64,000 bases of DNA from Proteobacteria bacterium DTSAM18 (GTDB lineage: Bacteria; Myxococcota_A; UBA796; GCA-2862545): NCBI GenBank assembly GCA_028767165.1, contig JARACJ010000006.1:186001-250000 (forward strand), read 5' to 3'. Made by a program: the position numbers and the translations under genes. Under the pieces are notes generated by a model. The model did not search any database and was not told where the DNA came from. It worked only from the letters and a program-made list of their open reading frames with translations. Shown piece by piece: positions 48,871 to 56,127 of this stretch (position 1 is the first letter of the stretch; every line of letters begins with the position of its first letter).

Positions 48871-48928
48871 GTTCGACCGACGCCGGCTGATGCCGCGCGC
48901 CGCCGGGGACTTCTCACCGCTGGACTGA
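48871..48928 (+). repeat. Direct repeat copy 2
   Basis: This is a 57/58 match to 48078-48135. It lies 12 nt from the stop of the M61 peptidase gene and is preceded by unrelated sequence, so it is not translated as part of the amidohydrolase. Confidence 0.92.
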
Positions 48929-48940
48929 CGCCGCAGCCGC

Positions 48941-50779
48941 TCACTGCATCCCGAACAGGCTCTTGCGCCACGCCACCTCGGTGGGGGACGCCACGTCCTC
49001 GTACATCAGTCCCCAGCGTTCGCGCACGGGCTCGCCCAGCGTGAAGGGGATGGTGCGGATCAGGCCCTCGCGGGACACGAGCAGCTCCACCTTGTCGCCG
49101 GGCGAGTGCTTGAGCAGGTCGGCGGCCACGGCGCCCCCCTTCATGCGGCGGCCTTCCACCGCGATGATCTCGTCGCCCACGGCGAGCACGTTGAAGGCGG
49201 GGCCGTCGCGGCGCACGGACCGGACGTCGGCGCCGTCGAGCTCGATGCCGAGCCAGCCGCCCTCCCGGGGCTCCCAGGGCTCCAGCACCATGCCGAAGGC
49301 GTCGAGGGCGGGCGTGAGATCGACATCACCGGGCTCGTCGATCATGGCGTGCATGGCATCGTCGAGGGACCGGCCGGCCACGTCGTCGACGACGCCCCGG
49401 AACTCGGCCTCGCTGTAGCCGTTGGGGTAGCGCTTCCATGCCTCGAGGAGCACGTCGTCGAGGCTGCGACGGTTCAAGGTGGCCTTGCGGATCATGCCGT
49501 CGAGGACCCAGCCCACCATGGCACCCTTGCGGTAGTAGCCGACGTCGGAGTTCTTGTACTGCTCGTCGGGCCGGTAGAACTTGATCCACGCATCCCAGCT
49601 CGACTCGGCGAGGGAGCGCACGTGCCGGCCCGGCCGCTCCTTGACGCGGCCGATGTTCTCACCCATGGCGTCCATCCAGGCTTCCGGCGACATCAGGCCC
49701 GCCCGCACGAGCAGCAGATCGTCGTAGTAGCTGGTGAGCCCCTCGGCGACCCACAGGCTGGTGGTGTAGACCTCGTGCTCGTAGTCGAAGGGGCCGAGGC
49801 CGTCGGGACGCAGGCGCTTGACGTTCCAGGTGTGGAAGAACTCGTGGCTGACGAGTCCGAGCCAGTCCACGTACTGGTCATCGCTCTCCATCTGGTCGGT
49901 GAAGGTCATCATCAGCGTGGAGTCGGCGTGCTCGAGCCCGCCCCGGGTGTTCACCACGGCGTTCAGGAACACGTACCGCTCGTAGGGAATCTCGCCCCAG
50001 AAGTCGATCTGGGTCTTCACGAGGGTGACGACGTCCTCGTGGGCCCGCTCGAGATCCCAGGCGGACACATCCCCGAGGTGGACGATCTCGTGGGGCACGC
50101 CACGGACGGTGAAGCGGTGGCGGGTGAGCTTGCCGGCCATGATGGGGGAGTCGATGAGCTCGTCGACATCCGCAGCGACCCAGGCGAGGTTGCCGTCGGG
50201 ATCGAGTCCGGTGGCCGCGTCCTTCCAGGGTCCGTCGAGGGACACCCGCAGGGGACCACCGACACGCTCGGGAAAGATGAAGGTGGCCGCGCCGTTGAGG
50301 ATCAGCTTCTCTTCGTCGATCCAGTTGGTGCGGACGCTGAGCGTGCGACCGTACAGGCGGTAGCGCAGCTCGGTCTTCTTGCCGGCGTCGCACTGCACCC
50401 GCCAGCGGTTCTTCGCGGTCTTCTCCGCTCGACCGTTCTCGGAGCGGACGTCCTCCACATGGCCGCTGTAGTCACGCACGACGTAGGAGCCCGGGGTCCA
50501 GGTGGCCATCCACCACTCGAGCTCGCCGGACCCCGGGCACGTGGTGGTGGCCACGACGTCCATCAGGTGGGCGCCGGCGTGGGGCGCACTGAGGCGGTAC
50601 CCGACCGCCGCCCCCTTGGCTCCGGCCCCCTGCTGCTGCGCAGGCGCCTCCCCTGCCTCGGCGGACGGAGCCTCGTCGCCGGCCTCGACGGGCACAGGCA
50701 CCGGCTCGTCGCTCGTCGGCTCGGGCGCTCCCGTACAAGCCGCCAGGAGCATCGCACTCCACCACATCCCTTCACGCAT
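48941..50779 (-). CDS. M61 family metallopeptidase lipoprotein (glycyl-aminopeptidase-like)
   Basis: This is a 612-residue lipoprotein (lipobox LLAAC). An N-terminal beta domain (residues about 60-240) contains WTPGSYVVRDYSGHVEDV, typical of M61. The thermolysin-like catalytic part has substrate loop GGLEHADS, zinc site SHEFFHTWNVKRLRP (HEFFH) and WVAEGLTSYYDDL (third ligand Glu). A C-terminal PDZ-like domain follows (GWLGIELDG, VLAVGDEIIAVEGRRMKG). M61 enzymes remove N-terminal Gly/Ala or act as periplasmic processing peptidases. Length and domain order are normal. It is convergent with the amidohydrolase gene across the inserted block. Confidence 0.94.
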   Translation of the reverse strand: MREGMWWSAMLLAACTGAPEPTSDEPVPVPVEAGDEAPSAEAGEAPAQQQGAGAKGAAVGYRLSAPHAGAHLMDVVATTTCPGSGELEWWMATWTPGSYVVRDYSGHVEDVRSENGRAEKTAKNRWRVQCDAGKKTELRYRLYGRTLSVRTNWIDEEKLILNGAATFIFPERVGGPLRVSLDGPWKDAATGLDPDGNLAWVAADVDELIDSPIMAGKLTRHRFTVRGVPHEIVHLGDVSAWDLERAHEDVVTLVKTQIDFWGEIPYERYVFLNAVVNTRGGLEHADSTLMMTFTDQMESDDQYVDWLGLVSHEFFHTWNVKRLRPDGLGPFDYEHEVYTTSLWVAEGLTSYYDDLLLVRAGLMSPEAWMDAMGENIGRVKERPGRHVRSLAESSWDAWIKFYRPDEQYKNSDVGYYRKGAMVGWVLDGMIRKATLNRRSLDDVLLEAWKRYPNGYSEAEFRGVVDDVAGRSLDDAMHAMIDEPGDVDLTPALDAFGMVLEPWEPREGGWLGIELDGADVRSVRRDGPAFNVLAVGDEIIAVEGRRMKGGAVAADLLKHSPGDKVELLVSREGLIRTIPFTLGEPVRERWGLMYEDVASPTEVAWRKSLFGMQ

Positions 50780-50953
50780 CCAAGGCCTCCGTACTGACGG
50801 GACAGCATGATCCGCACGGTGCGTTCACGCAAGGTTCCCGGTCAGACCCCGAGGCCAGGGGATCGGATGGCGGGGCGGTGGCGTGAGGGAGTGGAAGGAC
50901 GGAGCCGACGACGGTCCGAGGTGACCTCGTACCGCCGTGCAGCCCGTTTCCAC

Positions 50954-52981
50954 TCAGCAGTCGTCGTTGTAGCTCGTGACGCAGATCAGCCCGACGTCGA
51001 GCATCATGTCGTCGATGCCGCTCTCGCACAGGTTGTAGTTGTTGTGGAAGTCGCAGGATCCCGTCACGGAGGTCAGGCCGGACAGGTCGGAGACATCGGT
51101 GAGCGAAGGGTTGTTCTGGAACAGGATCGACCCACCGATGGTCTGCAGGTTGCGCAGTCCGTACAGGTCCTCGAGGTCGTCGTTGTACCGGATGTCGAGG
51201 TCCCCCCCCACGGTGACGAGCGCGCTCAAGCCGTCGACCGACACGAGCTGGCCCATGGACTGGATCTGCAGGTGGTTCCCGATGGAGGTCAACGCGCCAA
51301 GGCCGTCCACGTCCGCCAACCAGGCGTTGTTGTACAGGCGGAGGTAGCCGGAGACCGTCGTCAGGGACGACAGGCCGTCCACGTGGATCAGTTGGGGGTT
51401 GTACTCCAGGTGCACGTCACCATCGATGGTTTCCACCCCTGACAGACCGTCGAGGTCGTCGAGGTCGTTGCAGCTGTAGACGTACAGGCTACCACCGAGA
51501 TCGCCGATCCCCGACAGGCCGTCGACGTCCTCCAGGTTCCACATGCGGTTGAGCTCGAGGCCACCACCGACGTGGGTCAGGGACGAGAGGTCGTCGAGGC
51601 TGCCCAGGCTGCTCAGGCTGACCAGGGACAGATCCCCTCCGACGGATGTCAGCGACGACAGACCCTGCAGGTCCGTCAGGTTGGTGAGGGACTCCAGTCG
51701 CAGATCCCCGGAGACCTCCTCGAGGGAGGTGAGCATGGTGAGCGAGTGGGGCGTGCCATTCCAGTTGAACGCGAGCCGGGCATCTCCATCGACCACCTCG
51801 ACGTTCTCGAGCATCGTGGCACCGAGGAACAGGTTCGCTCCCTGCAGGTCGAGACCGCCGGTCTGGGTGAGGCTGTCGAGCCCCTCCACGTCCACCAGGT
51901 TCGACCAGCCCACCAGCTGCAGCGGGCCGCCCATCCCCGCGAGGCCCGACAGGGCGTCGAGGGTGGTCACGCCGGGGAGGCCCTGCAGCGCCAGACCGCC
52001 GTCGAGCCAGGTGAGTCCACCCAGGGCGTCGAGGCCATCGAGCTTCGGCAGGAACCGGAACTCGAAGGAACCTGCCCAGCTGGTGGTGCCGCCCAGCACG
52101 TCGATGCTGGTCAAGGCCGGCAGGTTGTACAGCCTGAGCGGGTCCGCGGAGGCCAGCGACGTGAGACCATCGAGGTCGGTGAGCCGCGGGAGGTTGTCCA
52201 GGTCGAGGGTGCCATGGACCGTGACGAGGGCCCCGAGACCGGCGACGTCGTCCACCAGCGGGAGCTGGGACAGACGGACGCTCCCCGCCTCCACGAGCCC
52301 CGAGAGGCCGTCCAGGTGCTGCAGCTCCGGCAGGAACGACAGCGTGAGTTCCTCGTCCACCTGGGTCAGGTGGGACAGGCCGTCCACGTCCTCGAGCTCC
52401 GGCACGTTGACGATCTCGACGGCCCCGGCCCTCGTCAGGCCACCGAGCCCGTCGACACCTGTGAGGGCAGGCATGGTCTCGATGGTGAGCCGCCCCGTGA
52501 TGGTGTGCACGTTGGACAGGCCGCCGAGGTCGTCGAGGACCTCGAGTCCCCGCAGGGTGAGTCCGCCGATCTGCTTCAGGGACGCGAGCCCGTCGATGCG
52601 GGTGAGGACGGGGGCATCGACGATGCGCAGGGTACCGTCGATGGTGCCCAGGTTGCCGAGGGAGGGGACGTCCTCGAGGTTGGAGCCCGTGAGGGTGACA
52701 TCGCCCGTGACCCGGCTGAACGTGGCCAGCATCTCGAAGTCGCGGCTGTTGCGGGCCACGAAGTCACCATCCAGGATCAGTTCTCCCGGGGTCGGCGTGC
52801 CCGTGTCGTCCCCCTGCCCTTCCCAGCCGTCACCGTACAGCGTGACGGCCGAGCCGTCCGGACACTCCATCATGTAGGTGCCGTCCCCCTGGGGGGTCAC
52901 CGTACAGCTGCCGTCGCCCGCCGCGGGCTCGACACAACCAGAGAGCGCCGCCAGGGCAGCCAACGAAATCAGTACGCGCAT
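50954..52981 (-). CDS. Leucine-rich / receptor-L-domain-like repeat lipoprotein
   Basis: This is a 675-residue surface lipoprotein (MRVLISLAALAALSGC). After a short Cys-bearing segment (CTVTPQGDGTYMMECPDG), residues about 95-640 are a long run of 22-24-residue repeats with the pattern L..V.GLS.LT.VGG.L.L...P.L, as in receptor L-domain or bacterial LRR solenoids (GLEVLDDLGGLSNVHTITG, LSSLTSVGGDLSLVSLSSLG). The end is Cys-capped (NLCESGIDDMMLDVGLICVT). Such right-handed solenoids bind proteins or glycans; no enzyme motif is present. The start is ATG 52981 behind GGAGATGAC. Confidence 0.88.
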   Translation of the reverse strand: MRVLISLAALAALSGCVEPAAGDGSCTVTPQGDGTYMMECPDGSAVTLYGDGWEGQGDDTGTPTPGELILDGDFVARNSRDFEMLATFSRVTGDVTLTGSNLEDVPSLGNLGTIDGTLRIVDAPVLTRIDGLASLKQIGGLTLRGLEVLDDLGGLSNVHTITGRLTIETMPALTGVDGLGGLTRAGAVEIVNVPELEDVDGLSHLTQVDEELTLSFLPELQHLDGLSGLVEAGSVRLSQLPLVDDVAGLGALVTVHGTLDLDNLPRLTDLDGLTSLASADPLRLYNLPALTSIDVLGGTTSWAGSFEFRFLPKLDGLDALGGLTWLDGGLALQGLPGVTTLDALSGLAGMGGPLQLVGWSNLVDVEGLDSLTQTGGLDLQGANLFLGATMLENVEVVDGDARLAFNWNGTPHSLTMLTSLEEVSGDLRLESLTNLTDLQGLSSLTSVGGDLSLVSLSSLGSLDDLSSLTHVGGGLELNRMWNLEDVDGLSGIGDLGGSLYVYSCNDLDDLDGLSGVETIDGDVHLEYNPQLIHVDGLSSLTTVSGYLRLYNNAWLADVDGLGALTSIGNHLQIQSMGQLVSVDGLSALVTVGGDLDIRYNDDLEDLYGLRNLQTIGGSILFQNNPSLTDVSDLSGLTSVTGSCDFHNNYNLCESGIDDMMLDVGLICVTSYNDDC

Positions 52982-53577
52982 GTCATCTCCAAGCGATGGC
53001 CGGCACTGTACCGATGAGGTGCAACTCCTGTCATGCCCAGTTCCAGCCGGTTCCACGGCGGTCGCAGCGCGCCCCCGAGCCAGCTGACCCCGATCCCTCC
53101 CCTCCACCGACGCGTTCCGCCCGTTCGCGCGCGCGGCACCCCGTACGTCGCGAAGCGACCCACAAGGCCTACGGCCGCGCAGCCACGCCGGCGGCGCAGG
53201 CCAGCCGAAGGCGCTGAAGGGCCGGCAGGCCCATCGCCGCGAGCCGCGTGTGCCGAAGGCACACCCACGGCGTCACGAACCAGCGCCCCCCACGACCACC
53301 ACCACCAGCGAGGCCGCTGCCGTGCGTGCGGAACGAGGAGCAGCGCGACGACGGGCCGCGCGTGCGTCAGCGGCCGCAGCGGCTCCCCGCCCCCTCACCC
53401 GCCCCGCCACAGGCCAAGAAAAGCGAAAGCAATCCCAGAGAGATTGCTTCAGAGGCACGCACGAGGGATGCGCAGCGTCAGCGCGGTGGTGGGTAGGACC
53501 AAGGGGTGAAGCGTACCTCTGTACGCGAGCCCCGAAGGGACACCCCCACCACCGTGCTGGCGCAAGCAGCCCGTCTC
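52982..53577. other. Long intergenic region with modular repeat copy A
   Basis: This 596-bp region holds the promoter of the L-domain lipoprotein (right-to-left) and, next to the pckA stop, a copy of the modular repeat (53305-53526). A GAA-capped 7-bp hairpin (53248-53264) resembles the tips of the array units in copy B. The open frames here are by-products of GC content. Confidence 0.6.
53305..53526 (-). repeat. Modular intergenic repeat, copy A (3' of pckA)
   Basis: Read in the pckA direction: hairpin GCGTAC-AGAG-GTACGC (53511-53526), then AAGCAATC/GATTGCTT (53427-53449), then a 77-bp module (53305-53381) that matches copy B at 76 of 77 positions and has GGCCGCTG/CAGCGGCC inverted ends (53312-53319, 53368-53375). 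The hairpin array of copy B is absent; only a C-rich spacer lies between. The AAGCAATC stem followed by TCGCTTTTCTT could terminate pckA. Confidence 0.8.
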
Positions 53578-55233
53578 TCAGACCGGCGCAGGACCGGCGA
53601 AGACGACATCCTCAGGCAGGTCGAGCTTGTCCATGGCGGCCTGGAAGACCTCGGCCAGCTTGTTGGCGTTGGCCTTGTACTCCTCGAGGTCGTCCCATGC
53701 GTTGCGGGGGTCGAGCACCTCGGCGGGGACGCCGGGCACGGACTTGGGGACGTGCATCTTGAAGACGGGGTCGAACCAGAAGTTCGACTCGTCCATGTCG
53801 ATCTCGCCGTCGCGGACGGCGTTGATGATCGCCTTGGAGACGAGGATGTCGACGCGCTTGCGGTCGGAGCTGGCCTTGCCGAGCCAGCCGGTGTTCACCA
53901 GCCAGATCTCGGTGCCGTGGGTCTTCACCAGGTCGGCGAGCAGCTCCATGTAGTACACGGGCTTGAGCGGCATGAAGGGCTTGCCGAAGAACGCGGAGAA
54001 GGTGGGCATGGGCTCGGTGATGCCCTTCTCGGTGCCGGGCATCTTCGAGGTGAAGCCGGCCGCGAAGTGGTACATGCCACCCTCGACGCTCAGGCGAGCG
54101 ACGGGAGGCAGGACGCCGTAGCCGTCGGCGGTCAGGAACGTGATGTTCTTGGGCGCGCCGGTCATGCCGGAGGGCTTGGCGGTGTCGACGAAGTCGAGGG
54201 GGTAGCCCACGCGGCCGTTGGCGGTGAGGGAGTCGTTGTCGTAGTCGACCTCGCCGTTCTCACCCACGAAGATGTTCTCGGCGGTGGTGCCGAAACCGAT
54301 GGCGTCGTAGGTCTCGGGCTCCTTGTCGCGGCGCAGGCCGTCGGTCTTGGCGTACTGGCCGCCCTCCATGTTGGAGATGACCGCATGGGCGGGGCCGTGG
54401 ATGTCGACGACGATCTGGTCGTCGGCCACGGGGTAGCCGGTGTTCGACAGGGTGGTCTTGCCGGTGCCGGACAGGCCGGCGTGGATGGCCGATGCACCGT
54501 TGGTGCCCTCGGAGGCGCCGGCGTGCATGGTGAGGATGCCCTTCAGGGGCAGGCGGAAGTTCTGCACGGCGAAGATGCTCTTCTTGATCTGGCCGTGGTA
54601 CTTCGTGCCGCCGATGATGGTGGTCTTCTGGGCGAGGTTGGTGATGATGAAGGCATCACCGTTGGTGCCGTCCTCGGCGTCGGCCTTGACGTCGGGGGCG
54701 TGCAGGATGGTCCAGCCGGGCTCGAAGCCGCTGAGCTGGTCATCGGTGGGGCGCATGAACAGGTTGGTGGCGAACAGGGCGCCGGGTGCGCGGCTGGTGA
54801 CCACGCGGACGTTCAGCACGGACTGGGGCGTGCGGGAGGACACGCCGTCGATGACGTACAGATCGCCATCCGCGGACAGGTGCTCGACGACGCGGGCCTT
54901 GAGCTTGTCGAACACGGCGGGTGCGATCGGCAGGTTGTCGAACTCGCCCTCGGCCGGGTTGCCCCAGTTGATGAGCTCGTCGAGGGACTTGCCGTTGAAG
55001 CGTGCCTCGGGGTCGTTCACGTAGAAGGAGCTCTTGGCGGCACGACCGAAGTAGGGTGCGGTGTGCTGCAGCAGGGCGCCGTTCTTCAGCACCTGAGCCT
55101 GCTCCCGTTGCACGGCAGCCTGGTACAGGGTGTCCACGCTGGGGTTGCGGTACACGTGGGCGGAGGGCGTGATGCCTGCCGTGGTCACGAGGTTGCGAGC
55201 GTCCTGGAACAGAGAAGCGTCTTTGGCCGGCAT
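53578..55233 (-). CDS. pckA: Phosphoenolpyruvate carboxykinase (ATP)
   Basis: This 551-residue cytoplasmic enzyme converts oxaloacetate and ATP to PEP, the entry to gluconeogenesis. The P-loop is GLSGTGKTTLS (253-263). Upstream is GGTKYHGQIKKSIF (substrate/metal Lys region), and the adenine/metal side is NMEGGQYAK. R-T-P near residue 133 and NTGWLG are also typical of the ATP-dependent class. Length is normal (about 530-550). ATG 55233 follows CAGGAG. It is the only gene between the two copies of the modular repeat, and lies downstream of glnN in the same direction with 894 bp between, so it has its own promoter. Confidence 0.97.
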   Translation of the reverse strand: MPAKDASLFQDARNLVTTAGITPSAHVYRNPSVDTLYQAAVQREQAQVLKNGALLQHTAPYFGRAAKSSFYVNDPEARFNGKSLDELINWGNPAEGEFDNLPIAPAVFDKLKARVVEHLSADGDLYVIDGVSSRTPQSVLNVRVVTSRAPGALFATNLFMRPTDDQLSGFEPGWTILHAPDVKADAEDGTNGDAFIITNLAQKTTIIGGTKYHGQIKKSIFAVQNFRLPLKGILTMHAGASEGTNGASAIHAGLSGTGKTTLSNTGYPVADDQIVVDIHGPAHAVISNMEGGQYAKTDGLRRDKEPETYDAIGFGTTAENIFVGENGEVDYDNDSLTANGRVGYPLDFVDTAKPSGMTGAPKNITFLTADGYGVLPPVARLSVEGGMYHFAAGFTSKMPGTEKGITEPMPTFSAFFGKPFMPLKPVYYMELLADLVKTHGTEIWLVNTGWLGKASSDRKRVDILVSKAIINAVRDGEIDMDESNFWFDPVFKMHVPKSVPGVPAEVLDPRNAWDDLEEYKANANKLAEVFQAAMDKLDLPEDVVFAGPAPV

Positions 55234-55584
55234 GGGAACCTGACTCCTGGGAGAGGTCTTTGGCGGATAATCCTAAAAGGAGGCGGACTGAATACGTCGG
55301 CGCGATCGGCGAGGCACCCATCGACACACAACCATGACACCAAAATGGCGATCCGCGGCCCCCTCGTAGCCGGGTGCCAACGATGGATCCAAGGCTGAAA
55401 GGGGACAAAAACGGTCCCATGTCGTCACCCCGGTCGGTTCCCGAGCCCCAAGCGCCACAATCGCCCCAGACAGCCCCTCCCGACCCGTGTCCACAGGGTG
55501 TCGACACGGATCCCGAAGCCGATCCGGAAGCCGGTCTCGAGACCAGGATCGACCACGAGCCCGACGCCGGGCTCGAGGCCTCCC

Positions 55585-56069
55585 CCAGCGAGGCCGCTGC
55601 CGTGCGTGCGGAACGAGGAGCAACGCGACGACGGGCCGCGCGTGCGTCAGCGGCCGCAGCGCCCCCGCGCCCCCTCCGCGCAACGGGTTGGGGGGCGCCC
55701 GGACGCCGAAGGCGTCGCGCCCACCAACCACGCCGGCCCCGCACCACGGGTTGGGGGGCGCCCGGACGCCGAAGGCGTCGCGCCCACCAACCACGCCGAC
55801 CCCGCACCACGGGTTGGGGGGCGCCCGGACGCCGAAGGCGTCGCGCCCACCAACCACGCCGGCCCCGCGCCCCCTCCGCACCACGGGTTGGGGGGCGCCC
55901 GGACGCCGAAGGCGTCGCGCCCACCAACCACGCCGACCCGCCGAGATCCGGCTCCCCAAGAACAGCGAAAGCAATCCCAGAGGATTGCTTCAGCCGCACA
56001 CCCAAGGCATGCGGCGCTGCGGGCCGTCCCAGGCGAGGAACAAGCGACAGGCCGTACCTCTGTACGGCC
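55585..56069 (-). repeat. Modular intergenic repeat, copy B (3' of glnN)
   Basis: Same module order as copy A, read from the glnN stop: hairpin GGCCGTAC-AGAG-GTACGGCC (56050-56069), AAGCAATC/GATTGCTT stem (55969-55990), four hairpin units (55685-55939), then the 77-bp module (55585-55661). The CTCT loop and GTAC core are shared with copy A, but the outer stem differs in both arms together. Confidence 0.82.
55685..55939. repeat. Four-unit tandem array of GAA-capped hairpins
   Basis: Units start at 55685, 55748, 55811 and 55885 (period 63, 63, 74; the last gap has an extra 11 bp). Each has a 44-nt core that folds on itself: GGTTGG/CCAACC, GGGCGC/GCGCCC and GACGCC/GGCGTC around a GAA loop, with a 3-nt bulge. 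Units are nearly identical apart from a G/A change in CGCCGGCCC/CGCCGACCC. Confidence 0.88.
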
Positions 56070-56127
56070 GGAGCGCAGTGACGAAGAATGGGGCGACCCG
56101 CAGCGTCGCAGGCCGCCCCCCCTTCGA

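Larger units (their letters stand above)
48136..48928. mobile_element. AT-richer inserted block ending in a copy of the target gene's 3' end
   Basis: This 793-bp block lies between two convergent genes and looks unlike its neighbours: GC is visibly near half against about 70% around it. It ends with a 58-bp near-copy of the upstream gene's 3' end, so removing one repeat plus the block would put the two convergent stops 12 nt apart. TCGGTC (48144) and its complement GACCGA (48860) form short subterminal inverted repeats. Inside are a 12-bp hairpin, a nested hairpin and a perfect terminator. I find no transposase, integrase or reverse transcriptase. The short ORFs (such as 48313-48618) lack a ribosome site and family resemblance. 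It is a non-autonomous integrated element or an RNA locus; the class is unknown. Confidence 0.6.
55234..56127. other. Long intergenic region with modular repeat copy B
   Basis: This 894-bp region holds the pckA promoter near 55240-55330 (AT-richer, TTTTAGGATTAT on the minus strand). It then holds two palindromic stretches (GGTCTCGAGACC near 55535 and CGAGCCCG/CGGGCTCG near 55556-55575), and from 55585 to 56069 the larger modular repeat with its hairpin array. No real gene was seen. Confidence 0.65.

Noticed and set aside
48078-48928. Diversity-generating retroelement (variable repeat in the gene end, template repeat downstream)
   Set aside because: The single mismatch is at an A in the downstream copy, as a DGR would give, but six other A positions are unchanged, the repeat is short (58 bp), and no reverse transcriptase or Avd gene lies in the window.
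55685-55939. CRISPR array
   Set aside because: The units are identical along the whole period with no unique spacers, each is itself palindromic, and no cas gene is nearby.
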